From contig NZ_BDCF01000006.1 of assembly GCF_001613365.1 (NCBI RefSeq), forward strand, positions 186,001-250,000: DNA of 64,000 nt. The letters are read 5' to 3'. This DNA is from Nocardia xishanensis NBRC 101358. GTDB lineage: Bacteria; Actinomycetota; Actinomycetes; Mycobacteriales; Mycobacteriaceae. Below are positions 24,991 to 33,118 of the stretch, in pieces. The notes below the pieces were generated by a model that did no database searches, was not told the DNA's origin, and was given only the letters and a program-made list of their open reading frames with translations. A program made the position numbers and the translations under genes. Each line of letters starts with the position of its first letter. The first letter of the stretch is position 1.

Positions 24991-25023
24991 GGGCGCTCGG
25001 TTCCTGGAGCCGGGCGCCCTTTT
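24991..25023 (+). terminator. Terminator copy 2 in tandem array
   Basis: Same stem as the first copy, with CCGGGCGCCC giving a stronger duplex, again followed by TTTT. Confidence 0.75.
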
Positions 25024-25120
25024 GCATCCGCTTCGCGGATGAGCTCAGGGGTGGAGGCTCTGTCGTTTTTGTAAGCGAAAGGTCGTCGGTTCAATCCTGA
25101 CAGGGGGCTCGTTCGACAGA

Positions 25121-25153
25121 GGGCGCTCGGTTCCTGGAGCTGGGCGCCCTTTT
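25121..25153 (+). terminator. Terminator copy 3 in tandem array
   Basis: Third copy, 3' arm TGGGCGCCC then TTTT. It lies 52 bases beyond the stop codon of the convergent cell-wall hydrolase and could also limit antisense transcription. Confidence 0.7.
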
Positions 25154-25204
25154 GCATACGCTTCGCGGATGAGCTCAGTGGTAGAGGCGCTGAGCGAAAG
25201 GTGT

Positions 25205-26956
25205 TCAGTCGCGATCCGGAAGAGGCGTGTCCGGTCCATCGTTGCCGAGCAGGGCGACTGTGTCGCGACGCCCGGGCCAGTAGATGGTCCCGTGCTCGAA
25301 GCGCTGATACGCGCCGCCGTCGAACTCTTGTTCGTCGGCGATGGGCCAGCCGAGATCGCCGCTCTCGAAACCGGAGCGATTCCAGCGATCGCGGATCGCG
25401 CCGTGCACCCACACCGGCGGACGGCCCGCCCCGTAGCGCAGGTACAGCGCGCCGCCCTGGAATCCCTGCACCTCGCCGAGCCGCACGCCGTTCGCGTCGG
25501 TCAACACGGTTCGGTCGGTGATCGGCCAGCCGAGCGGGCCCGCCTCCCAGCCGAGTTCGGCGAACTTGCCGAACAACTCGTTGGAAATGGCGTGCGCGCC
25601 GGTATCCGGATGCCAGTACACCTGGCCGTTCTCGAACTCCGCACGGCGGCCGACGCCGTCCGGAGTCGGGATCTCGCCCTCGGTGAGCCTGCGGCCGAGC
25701 CACGGCGCGGCAGCGGCGGCGTCATCGATGGCATTGCCTTGCCCGGGAGGCGGTTCGCCACCCGCGTACTCGTTGACGAACGTCTCCAGCCGATCCCAGA
25801 TGAAGTTGTAGCCGACGTCGGTGTGCGTGCCGATCCCCAGCTCCTCGGTGACGTACTTGTGGTCCGAGATGCCTTCCCCGCGCCAGTAGGGCGGCGGGAT
25901 GACGACCGGCTCGAAGCCGTATTTGTGCGCGTCCTGGACCGCCAGCCAGGCCGCGATCCGGACATCGTCCTCACGCTCGAGCCACTGCGCCCGGCTCCAC
26001 CCGGCGCGGGAGCCCGCGAAGCACAGGTTGATGGTGAAGGGGTTCGCGTCGAGGACGCTCCAGCTGGCGTAGTCGGTATCGACCACGTCGCAGACGATCC
26101 CGTCGCGCAGCGTGTAGTGATAGGAGACGCCGTTGTCGGGGTTGTTCAGATAGTTCGCCAGCGACTCGGCGGTGCCATTGCCCTCCTGGGTGTGCAGCAG
26201 GAAGTTGGTGACGCGCGCGCCGTGGCGGCTGCTGCGTGAATTGCCCATCCGGTCGAGCTCGACGTACTCGGGTTGGGTCACGGGCCGCGGCGCGCGGTCG
26301 AGCGACCACTGCCCGTAGTCCGCGGCGTAGACGTCGTTCACGTCGACGGACGTGCCGTCGATGACCGGGCCTGGGTTGGCCGCTGTGTCGACGATCCGCT
26401 GATACAGCGAAATGCCTTCGGCGATATCGCCTTCCGACCACGCCTTGGTCTGCCAGGCCCAGTGCCTGCCCGGCGTGGTCGACCGGCCTACGACGCCGTC
26501 CCTGATGGCCCACAGGCACACTTCGTCGTGGCCGTAGACGCCGGTCCACTCCTGGCCGATCGCGTTGTTCACGCCGCGGAAGAAGTGCACGGCCTTGGTG
26601 TTCCAGGTTTCCTCGTCGATGTCCTCGTCGACGGCGAAGTAGATCGGGCAGTAGCCGGGCCCGCCCGCGGCGAAGTGGCGCTGCTTCGCCTCCTGCCCCA
26701 TTCGTGCGCCGCCGTCGTAGCCGAGGGTGTAATCCGAAGGAGCGCTCGCATTGCCGGTTTTGCCGTACTGCCAGATCGAGACGATGTCCAGGCCCGCCGC
26801 GCGAATGCGGTCGGCGTACTCGCGCGTGAGCGGTTTGGCCCCGAAGTTCGAGCCAGGCCGCGATGTCGAGACGTAGGCGAGCACCGCGATGTGCCCGGCG
26901 TCCCTGATGGCTTGCGGATCGATCTGCCGTGCCGAGTAATCCACTGCTGTGACCAT
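25205..26956 (-). CDS. Endolysin-like cell-wall hydrolase: DUF1906 + amidase + LGFP repeats
   Basis: 583 aa in three parts. Residues about 1-215 form a glycoside-hydrolase-like DUF1906 domain (AVDYSARQIDPQAIRDAGHI, IYFAVDEDIDEETW, TGVYGHDEV). Residues about 235-400 form an N-acetylmuramoyl-L-alanine amidase domain (NFLLHTQEGNG, SYHYTLRDG, SDHKYV supply zinc-binding His candidates). The C-terminus (about 440-583) carries LGFP-type cell-wall repeats (PLGWPITDRT, DLGWPIADEQ). This layout recalls actinophage lysins, though LGFP repeats are also found in host secreted proteins of mycolic actinobacteria. No Sec signal peptide is visible, which favours a lysin released by holin or lysis. Its stop codon falls within the last decayed tRNA copy. 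No holin, portal or integrase is seen. Confidence 0.85.
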   Translation of the reverse strand: MVTAVDYSARQIDPQAIRDAGHIAVLAYVSTSRPGSNFGAKPLTREYADRIRAAGLDIVSIWQYGKTGNASAPSDYTLGYDGGARMGQEAKQRHFAAGGPGYCPIYFAVDEDIDEETWNTKAVHFFRGVNNAIGQEWTGVYGHDEVCLWAIRDGVVGRSTTPGRHWAWQTKAWSEGDIAEGISLYQRIVDTAANPGPVIDGTSVDVNDVYAADYGQWSLDRAPRPVTQPEYVELDRMGNSRSSRHGARVTNFLLHTQEGNGTAESLANYLNNPDNGVSYHYTLRDGIVCDVVDTDYASWSVLDANPFTINLCFAGSRAGWSRAQWLEREDDVRIAAWLAVQDAHKYGFEPVVIPPPYWRGEGISDHKYVTEELGIGTHTDVGYNFIWDRLETFVNEYAGGEPPPGQGNAIDDAAAAAPWLGRRLTEGEIPTPDGVGRRAEFENGQVYWHPDTGAHAISNELFGKFAELGWEAGPLGWPITDRTVLTDANGVRLGEVQGFQGGALYLRYGAGRPPVWVHGAIRDRWNRSGFESGDLGWPIADEQEFDGGAYQRFEHGTIYWPGRRDTVALLGNDGPDTPLPDRD

Positions 26957-27571
26957 CGTTGCCCCTTCGTTTCGTTGGTGCCGATTCCCTCAGCCGTTCA
27001 CCACGGCCGAGCCCGGACCGGCGACGCCGAATAGCCTGGGGGCGGCCACATCGCGGCCGAGATCCGCAGGGTGGTGACGGCGTCGCCGTCGAGAACTTCC
27101 AACAGCGCGGTATACCCAAGTGCCACCGGAGTTCACGTCGATTCACCCGACGTGATCCGTCCGGTCGAGCACGATCAGGCAGTGCGCGCTTCGCCGACAG
27201 TGAGTAGCCGGTCGGCGGCGAGGCAACCCTGATGATCGGGGAGCAGCGGTCTCAGCAGCGGTGCTTGGTTCTTCGACAACGGCGCTCGATCCTTCGATGC
27301 TGTTGCCAGAGAAGGGAAATGAACGTGGCTATCAACCATGACACCACTCGTTTCGTGCGGAGCTTCAACGTCTGAAAGCCGTCTTCGCGCAACGGCACCG
27401 CTAACTGATAAAAGTGTAGAGCAGCGCGAGCGCTGGACAAGGGCCTTCATCGAACAGTCGTGAAAGCCGGTGCGATCCGTGTCGGGTCCACTGAACGAAA
27501 AAGGGCGCTCGGTTCGCAACCGAGCGCCCTTCGGCTTTGGGGAACGGACGAGCCGGCGTCGCGCGACTCGT
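26957..27571. other. Gene-poor interval with one possible 18-codon ORF
   Basis: 615 bases between the endolysin-like gene and a HIT gene, both on the minus strand. No convincing protein is encoded on either strand. On the plus strand, GAGAAGGGAA precedes an ATG at 27319 that opens an 18-codon frame (MNVAINHDTTRFVRSFNV) stopping at 27375. The only other clear element is the HIT terminator at 27501. Base composition is slightly less GC-rich between 27230 and 27440 than around it. Confidence 0.5.
27501..27531 (-). terminator. Terminator of the HIT gene
   Basis: Perfect 14-bp stem (AAGGGCGCTCGGTT at 27501-27514 with complement at 27518-27531) and a 3-base loop. Read on the minus strand it ends in CCCTTTTTC. 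It shares AGGGCGCTCGGTTC with the tRNA-array terminators. Confidence 0.85.
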
Positions 27572-27997
27572 TCAGTCCGGCACGTTGGCGCCGTGGCCGA
27601 GATCCCGCAGCGCCTGCTTGATCTTGGCCTGCGCTTCGTCGAGCGACTCGGGCGACGGGTTGGGGTCGGCGCCGGAGATGTCGAAGTTCCCGAGGCTGTA
27701 GGCGGGGAAGACGTGCACGTGCAGGTGCGGCACCTCGAGCCCGGCGATGAGCAGACCGGCGCGGGGCGCGTCGAACGCGGCCCGCACGGCCTTGCCGATC
27801 TGCTGCGCGACGCCGTTGAGGCGCGCGAAGGTGTCGGCATCGATGTCCTGCCACTGGTCGATTTCCTTGCGCGGCACCACGAGCGTGTGCCCCTGCGTGA
27901 CCGGCGCGATGGTCAGGAAGGCGACGAATTCGTCGTCCTGCCAGACGAATCGACCAGGGATCTGACCGGCGATGATCGCACTGAAGACGGAAGCCAT
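27572..27997 (-). CDS. HIT-family nucleotide hydrolase
   Basis: 141 aa. The histidine triad HLHVHVF gives HxHxH in the conserved position after GLEVP. The N-terminus [20 protein letters not shown] is the usual first strand of HINT/HIT proteins. These enzymes remove AMP or similar groups from phosphoramidates and nucleotide conjugates. The C-terminal tail of about 30 residues is acidic and helical. It sits downstream of, and on the same strand as, a PH-domain gene, 31 bases apart, and ends at a strong terminator. A second HIT protein is encoded at 34.6 kb. Confidence 0.9.
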   Translation of the reverse strand: MASVFSAIIAGQIPGRFVWQDDEFVAFLTIAPVTQGHTLVVPRKEIDQWQDIDADTFARLNGVAQQIGKAVRAAFDAPRAGLLIAGLEVPHLHVHVFPAYSLGNFDISGADPNPSPESLDEAQAKIKQALRDLGHGANVPD

Positions 27998-28028
27998 ATC
28001 CGCAGCGTAGTCCGCGGACGATCGCGCG

Positions 28029-28406
28029 CTACACCGCCACGAAGTGCGACAGCAGGCCCTGCACCTCGTAGATGTCGACCTGCCGGTTGAACCGCTTCTG
28101 CAGCGGCTCGTGTGTGCCCGCGATCCAGATCACGAGTTCGGCGTCCAGATCGAAGGTACCCGCCGTCTCCACCGCGAAATGCGTGATCGAGCGGTAGGGG
28201 ATGCTGTGATAACTCACCTTCCTGCCGGACAGGCCCTGCTTGTCCACCAGGATCAGGCGGCGGTTGGTGAAGAGGATGGCGTCGCGCACCAGGAGGTAGG
28301 CGGAATAGATCTGCTCGCCGTTGCCGAGCAGCTTCGCGTACTCCTGCTGCGCCTGGCCGGGATCGATGCGCCCGGCATTGCCCATCAGTCCGTCGATCAG
28401 ACCCAT
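28029..28406 (-). CDS. Bacterial PH-domain protein
   Basis: 125 aa. It starts [20 protein letters not shown], then [20 protein letters not shown] and [20 protein letters not shown]. The [20 protein letters not shown] segment and the final helix [17 protein letters not shown] are those of the bacterial pleckstrin-homology (bPH_1/YvbH-like) fold. Exact function unknown. The ATG at 28406 is chosen as the usual N-terminus; the upstream extension is not conserved-looking. It lies 31 bases before the HIT gene and may be cotranscribed with it. Confidence 0.8.
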   Translation of the reverse strand: MGLIDGLMGNAGRIDPGQAQQEYAKLLGNGEQIYSAYLLVRDAILFTNRRLILVDKQGLSGRKVSYHSIPYRSITHFAVETAGTFDLDAELVIWIAGTHEPLQKRFNRQVDIYEVQGLLSHFVAV

Positions 28407-28631
28407 GATCTGTACGTCCTTCGCGGTGGCTGGAGACGGTTCGGCGGATCGTCCGAACCCTCTCCACCCATGATCCACGGGCCGCGGCCGCGAGGGATGA
28501 AAGGCGCCAATCGAATTCGCGATCGGCCGGCGATCGCTGGTCGAACGATGGGCGAACGGTCGCCGAACGCCGGGCGTCCAGAAGACCGATGCCAGGAAAG
28601 GCCGGTAGTCGCTTCACCTAAGCTGTTGCCC

Positions 28632-29909
28632 GTGCGCGTACTCGTCATCGGTTCCGGAGCCCGTGAACATGCCCTCGTCCTCAGCCTGCGCCGCGACCCC
28701 GCGGTGAGCGCCCTTTACGCGGCGCCGGGCAACGCGGGCATCGCGCAGCACGCGCACGTGCGTCCTGTCGACCCGTCCTCGGCAGAGGCCGTCGTCGCTC
28801 TGGCCACCGAATTGTCGGCTGACCTGGTCGTCATCGGTCCCGAGGTGCCGCTGGTGCTCGGCGTCGCCGACGCGGTGCGCTCCGCGGGCATCGCCTGTTT
28901 CGGCCCGTCGGCCGCGGCCGCCAGGATCGAGGGCTCGAAGGCATTCGCCAAGGATGTGATGGCGGCGGCCGGTGTGCGCACCGCGCACAGCGAGATCGTC
29001 GACAACCCCGCCGAGCTGGACGCCGCGCTGGATCGCTTCGGTCCCACCTGGGTCGTGAAGGACGACGGCCTCGCCGCGGGCAAGGGCGTCGTTGTCACCG
29101 CCGACCGCCACGCGGCCCGCGATCACGGGGCCGAACTGCTCGAGCAGGGCCACCCGGTGCTGCTGGAGTCGTTCCTCGACGGTCCGGAGGTCTCGCTGTT
29201 CTGCCTGGTCGACGGTGAGACTGTGGTGCCGCTGCTGCCCGCGCAGGACCACAAGCGCGTCGGCGACGGCGACACCGGTCCCAACACCGGTGGCATGGGC
29301 GCGTACACGCCGCTGCCTTGGCTGCCGGAGGAGACCGTCACCGCGATCGTCGAGGACGTGGTGAAGCCGGTCGCGGCCGAGATGGTGCGCCGCGGTTGCC
29401 CGTTCTCCGGGCTTCTCTACGCCGGTCTCGCGGTCGGCGCCGCGGGCCCCGCGGTGGTCGAATTCAATTGCCGCTTCGGCGATCCCGAGACACAGGCGGT
29501 GCTGGCCCTGCTGGACAGCCCGCTCGGCGAACTGCTGAAAGCCACCGCCACCGGCACTCTCGCCGAAGTCGCCCCGCCGCGCTGGCGGGACGGTTCGGCC
29601 ATCACCGTGGTGATCGCGGCCGAGAACTACCCGGGCCGCCCGCGGCTCGGTGACGTGATCACCGGCGCGAGCGAGGCCGCGCAGGACGACGCCGCCGTGC
29701 TGCACGCCGGTACGTCGCTGCGCGACGACGGCGCGCTGGTCTCCTCGGGCGGCCGAGTGCTGAGCGTCGTCGGCGTCGGCGCCGACCTGTCCGAGGCCCG
29801 CGCCAAGGCCTACGACCGCATCGCCTCGATCAAACTCCCCGGCAGCCACTACCGCACCGACATCGGCCTCGCCGCCGTCGAGCACCGCATCGCCGTCCCC
29901 ACCCAGTAA
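28632..29909 (+). CDS. purD: Phosphoribosylamine-glycine ligase (GARS)
   Basis: 425 aa, the standard length. N-terminal [20 protein letters not shown], the ATP-grasp site [20 protein letters not shown], and the [22 protein letters not shown] segment ([15 protein letters not shown]) identify GARS, which joins glycine to 5-phosphoribosylamine using ATP (second step of purine synthesis). The GTG at 28632 is used because the Rossmann strand starts immediately; reading further upstream crosses the divergent PH gene. Monofunctional, unlike eukaryotic fusions. Divergent from the PH/HIT pair and convergent with an M23 peptidase. Confidence 0.95.
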   Translation: MRVLVIGSGAREHALVLSLRRDPAVSALYAAPGNAGIAQHAHVRPVDPSSAEAVVALATELSADLVVIGPEVPLVLGVADAVRSAGIACFGPSAAAARIEGSKAFAKDVMAAAGVRTAHSEIVDNPAELDAALDRFGPTWVVKDDGLAAGKGVVVTADRHAARDHGAELLEQGHPVLLESFLDGPEVSLFCLVDGETVVPLLPAQDHKRVGDGDTGPNTGGMGAYTPLPWLPEETVTAIVEDVVKPVAAEMVRRGCPFSGLLYAGLAVGAAGPAVVEFNCRFGDPETQAVLALLDSPLGELLKATATGTLAEVAPPRWRDGSAITVVIAAENYPGRPRLGDVITGASEAAQDDAAVLHAGTSLRDDGALVSSGGRVLSVVGVGADLSEARAKAYDRIASIKLPGSHYRTDIGLAAVEHRIAVPTQ

Positions 29910-29932
29910 CCCTCGGACGCTTCGCAGGGCGA

Positions 29933-29984
29933 CCACACGCTTCGCAGAGGCTGTAACCAGTGCGAAGCGTGCGAACGGTCTGCG
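29933..29984. repeat. Dispersed intergenic hairpin element, copy A
   Basis: CCACACGCTTCGCAGAGG, a 10-base spacer, then TGCGAAGCGTGCGAACGGTC and TGCGA. The arms ACGCTTCGCA and TGCGAAGCGT pair perfectly. It lies between convergent purD and the M23 peptidase and probably terminates both. A second copy is at 43901. Confidence 0.75.
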
Positions 29985-30002
29985 AGGTTCGCGCCCCGCG
30001 GG

Positions 30003-31046
30003 TCAGAAGGTTAGGCCGTGCAGGGCGAGCCAGGCGCGTGGGTCGACGTGCTGTCCGCCGACGATCACTTCGAAGTGCAGGTGCGGGCCGGTGGAGTCGC
30101 CGCGGTTGCCCATGCGGGCGATCTGCATTCCCGCGGGCACCCGCTCGCCGACGGAGACGAAGAAGTCGTACATGTGCCCGTAGACGGTGATGGAACCGTC
30201 GTCGTGGCGGATGCGGACCCACAGGCCGAAACCCTGGGCGGGGCCCGCGTCGATCACGGTGCCGTTGGCGACCGCGTAGATCGGGGTGCCGATGGGGCCC
30301 GCGATGTCGATGCCGTTGTGGAAAGTGCCCCAGCGGGAACCGAATCCGGAGGTGAACGTGCCCCGGGCCGGCAGCACGAAGCCCTCGATTCCGGGCAGGA
30401 TCGAGCCGGGCGGCAGCGGAGCGGTGCCACCCATCCACGGCTGCCATTCGCCCGCTGCCGCCGCGGCGGCCTCGGCCTTCGCGCGTTCCAATGTCGCCCG
30501 CGCGGCGGCCGCGACCACGGCCTGCTCGCGGCGGCGCTCACCGTCGGCGATGGCGTTGAGGTAGCGGCGCGCCGAGGGTGGGGTGGACTGCATTTGCTGC
30601 GGGTGGGCGAAGAAGACGCGCAGCGCCTCGTTCGAGCCGGGGGTGCGTTCGCTGACGCCCCAGTCGAACGGTGTGTCGGCGCCTGCCAGGAGCAGCGTCG
30701 CGATCAGCCCGGCGATGAGCACCCGGTGCTTGCGCAGCAAAGCGCGATAGTCCCGCCGCTTCTGCTCGGTCCATAGCTCTCGCGGATCGGGCCGTAGCTC
30801 GCGCAGATCGGACCACTGCTCCCGCAAATCGGACCACCGCTCCCGCAAATCCGACGAAAGCGCACGCAGATCCGGGCGGGGACGGCGGCGTAGTTCATCG
30901 AACTTCTTGCGAGTGCGCCGCAGCAGCTCACGCGGGCGGCGGCCGGACCGCTTCCGCTTTTCGGCACGCCAATCCGGCGGAATGACGCCGATGCCACCCA
31001 CTCCGCGTACCCGATCGAGCCCCGCGCGGCGAGCCTTGTCAAGCAT
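30003..31046 (-). CDS. M23 (LytM) family peptidoglycan endopeptidase, membrane-anchored
   Basis: 347 aa. After a basic N-terminus there is a seven-residue repeat tract (SDLRERW, SDLREQW, SDLRELR, PDPRELW), then one transmembrane segment HRVLIAGLIATLLLAG. A linker leads to the C-terminal LytM domain with FTSGFGSRWGTFHNGIDIAG and TGPHLHFEV (His/Asp and HxH zinc ligands). Such enzymes cut peptide cross-links or activate amidases; all zinc ligands appear present, so it may be catalytic. Type II membrane protein with the peptidase outside. ATG at 31046 chosen over a longer reading that would cross the divergent aminotransferase promoter. Confidence 0.87.
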   Translation of the reverse strand: MLDKARRAGLDRVRGVGGIGVIPPDWRAEKRKRSGRRPRELLRRTRKKFDELRRRPRPDLRALSSDLRERWSDLREQWSDLRELRPDPRELWTEQKRRDYRALLRKHRVLIAGLIATLLLAGADTPFDWGVSERTPGSNEALRVFFAHPQQMQSTPPSARRYLNAIADGERRREQAVVAAAARATLERAKAEAAAAAAGEWQPWMGGTAPLPPGSILPGIEGFVLPARGTFTSGFGSRWGTFHNGIDIAGPIGTPIYAVANGTVIDAGPAQGFGLWVRIRHDDGSITVYGHMYDFFVSVGERVPAGMQIARMGNRGDSTGPHLHFEVIVGGQHVDPRAWLALHGLTF

Positions 31047-31174
31047 TACGCCGACCTTAGCGGTGCGCGCGGGCCGCAAGCGCGGATGCGGGCAGATGTC
31101 GGCCCGAAAAGCTCTTCGGCGAAAGCCGAGCGTTGCCGACATGCCGTGGTTCGGGAAGGTCTACCGTCTGTCGG

Positions 31175-32344
31175 GTGTCTGGAGAATCTCGCCGGTCGAC
31201 CATTCCACCTTTCTACGTGATGGATGTCTGGAAAGCCGCCGCGGAGCGCGCCCGAACCCACGGCGATGTGCTCGTGCTCGCGGCCGGTCAGCCATCGACG
31301 CCTGCCCCTGTCCCGGTGCTGCGCGCGACCAAATCCGCCATCGACTCCGAATTGCTCGGCTACACAGAGACTTTCGGCATTCTTCAGCTGCGCGAGGCGA
31401 TCGCCGAACACCACAGGGACAGTTACGGTTACCACGTCGACCCCGACGAGGTGGTGGTGACGACCGGCTCGTCGGGCGCGTTCACGCTCATATTCCTCGC
31501 CGCCTTCGACGCGGGTGACACCGTGGTCGTCGCCCGGCCCGGTTATCCGGCCTACCGCAACACCCTCACCGCGCTCGGCTGTCGTGTGGTCGAACTGGAC
31601 TGCGGCCCCGAGACCCGGTTCCAGCCGACCGTGGCGATGCTCGACGCGTTGCCCGAGCCGCCCGCGGGACTGGTGGTCGCCAGCCCGGCCAATCCGACCG
31701 GAACCATGATCGCCCCGGCCGAGCTCGCCGCGCTGGCCGAGTGGTGCGACGCGCACGGGACGCTGTTGATCTCCGACGAGATCTATCACGGGATCACCTA
31801 CGAGACCGCGGGCTCGGACGCGCAGACCTCTTCCGCGTGGGAGACCTCCCGCGAATCGGTGGTCATCGGCTCGGTCTCCAAGTACTTCTCGATGACCGGC
31901 TGGCGGCTCGGCTGGATGCTCGCGCCGAGCAGGCTGCGGCCCGCGCTGCAACGGCTGGCCTCCAACATGACGGTGTGCCCGCCCGCCGTCTCCCAGTACG
32001 CGGCGCTGCACGCGTTCGGAGCGGAGGCCAAGACCGAGCTCGACGGCCACGTCCGGCGTTACGCGGTGAACCGGCGGCTGCTGCTCGACGGGCTGCCGAA
32101 ACTCGGGATCACCGATCTCGCGCCCGCGGACGGCGCGTTCTACGCCTACGCCGACATCGGCCATCTCACCGACGATTCGCGCGTGTGGTGCGCAGAGGTG
32201 CTCGAGCACACCGGGGTCGCCTTGGCGCCCGGCATCGACTTCGACACCGTGGCCGGGCACCGCACCGTACGCTTCTCGTTCGCTGGAGCCACCGCGGACA
32301 TCGAAGCGGCGCTGCTCCGCCTCGGGTACTATCTGCGCGCCTGA
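31175..32344 (+). CDS. PLP-dependent class I/II aminotransferase
   Basis: 389 aa. Aminotransferase fold-type I: the N-terminal VMDVWKAAAERAR, GYTETFGILQLREAIAEHH, substrate-binding SPANPTGTM, Asp in ISDEIYHGITY, and the PLP-lysine in SVSKYFSMTGWRLGW. Family members act on amino acids such as aspartate, alanine or kynurenine; the substrate is not defined. The GTG at 31175 is a plausible start, and the alternative ATG at 31141 adds 11 poorly conserved residues. A TetR gene follows on the same strand after about 130 bases; the divergent neighbour is the M23 peptidase. Confidence 0.88.
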   Translation: MSGESRRSTIPPFYVMDVWKAAAERARTHGDVLVLAAGQPSTPAPVPVLRATKSAIDSELLGYTETFGILQLREAIAEHHRDSYGYHVDPDEVVVTTGSSGAFTLIFLAAFDAGDTVVVARPGYPAYRNTLTALGCRVVELDCGPETRFQPTVAMLDALPEPPAGLVVASPANPTGTMIAPAELAALAEWCDAHGTLLISDEIYHGITYETAGSDAQTSSAWETSRESVVIGSVSKYFSMTGWRLGWMLAPSRLRPALQRLASNMTVCPPAVSQYAALHAFGAEAKTELDGHVRRYAVNRRLLLDGLPKLGITDLAPADGAFYAYADIGHLTDDSRVWCAEVLEHTGVALAPGIDFDTVAGHRTVRFSFAGATADIEAALLRLGYYLRA

Positions 32345-32473
32345 TCTCCATGTCCGACAACAAGTTTCCACAGTTCGGCACCGGGAACGCCCAGATGAGG
32401 TAAAACAACGTTGGCTGGGTTTCGACAATCGATTTCGCACGGATGAACTGATGACGACTGGCACGATGGCACA

Positions 32474-33112
32474 GTGATAACCGCGACGACCCCGAAAGGC
32501 GAACGGCGTCGCCAGGCCCTGGTAGCGGCCGCCGCCGAGTTGTTACTCGAAGGCGGATTCGATGCGGTGCGGCATCGCTCGGTTGCCACGCGCGCGGACC
32601 TACCTCTCGCGTCGACCACGTACTACTTCGAATCCCTGGAAGACCTGATCGCCCGCGCGGTCGAGTTCAGCGGGAACGCGGAGCTGGACGCGATGCGCCG
32701 CAGGGTCGGCGAGGTGAGTCACCGCCGCCGCGGCGCCGAGGCGACCGTCGAGCTCGTGCTCGACCTATTGGTCGGCGCCGACGGGCAGGACGAGGGGACG
32801 CGCGGTCAGCTGATCGCCCGCTACGAGCGCTCGGTGGCCTCGGCGCGACACCCGGAGCTACGCGAGGTCCAGCTACGGCTACGGGCCCAGCTCGACGAGC
32901 TGCTCGCCGACGTGCTGCGGCGCTCGGACCGGATGGTGCGGCCCGAGCAGCTACGCAGGGTGGTCGCGGTGGTGGACGGCGCGGTGGTCGCGGCACTCAG
33001 CGAGAGCAACCCGGAACCCCGGCGAATGGCGCGCGGCGCACTGCTCGAAGTCATCGATATCGTCGCCCCGGCGACGCCGCAGCAAGCCGACAGGTTCCGA
33101 GCACTAGACTGA
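32474..33112 (+). CDS. TetR-family regulator
   Basis: 212 aa. HTH-domain segments TPKGERRRQALVAAAAELLL and HRSVATRADLPLASTTYYFE then SLEDLIARAVE are typical TetR. Starts at GTG 32474. It resembles M. tuberculosis Rv0775 by location next to purB, although this is an inference from gene order only. Ends seven bases before the purB start, so the two are likely cotranscribed; the effector is unknown. Confidence 0.87.
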   Translation: MITATTPKGERRRQALVAAAAELLLEGGFDAVRHRSVATRADLPLASTTYYFESLEDLIARAVEFSGNAELDAMRRRVGEVSHRRRGAEATVELVLDLLVGADGQDEGTRGQLIARYERSVASARHPELREVQLRLRAQLDELLADVLRRSDRMVRPEQLRRVVAVVDGAVVAALSESNPEPRRMARGALLEVIDIVAPATPQQADRFRALD

Positions 33113-33118
33113 CCAGAC

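Larger units (their letters stand above)
24809..25200. repeat. 130-bp tandem array of decayed tRNA-Thr units
   Basis: Three units with exact 130-bp period (anchors GTAAGCGAAA at 24811, 24941 and 25071). Units 1 and 2 differ at only two bases. Each unit holds the tRNA 3' half through AGGGGGCTC, then a terminator stem-loop, a CATCCGC/GCGGATG hairpin (CATACGC in unit 3) and a mutated D-arm (AGCTCAGGGGTGGAG). Unit 3 ends in a better-preserved D-arm AGCTCAGTGGTAGAG followed by AGCGAAAGGT and GTTCAGTC, which looks like a fourth tRNA copy with a deleted anticodon. None of the later copies can form the acceptor stem. Confidence 0.9.

Noticed and set aside
24809..25200. Possible CRISPR array
   Set aside because: Period is 130 bp, the whole unit is repeated rather than a short repeat with unique spacers, and the unit is a tRNA half with a terminator; no cas genes are near.
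24758..25703. Open frames reading through the tRNA array (segments like RIELTTFRLQ and EPSALCRTSPLSG)
   Set aside because: They translate tRNA and terminator sequence repeated at 130 bp; the periodic protein is an artefact of the repeat.
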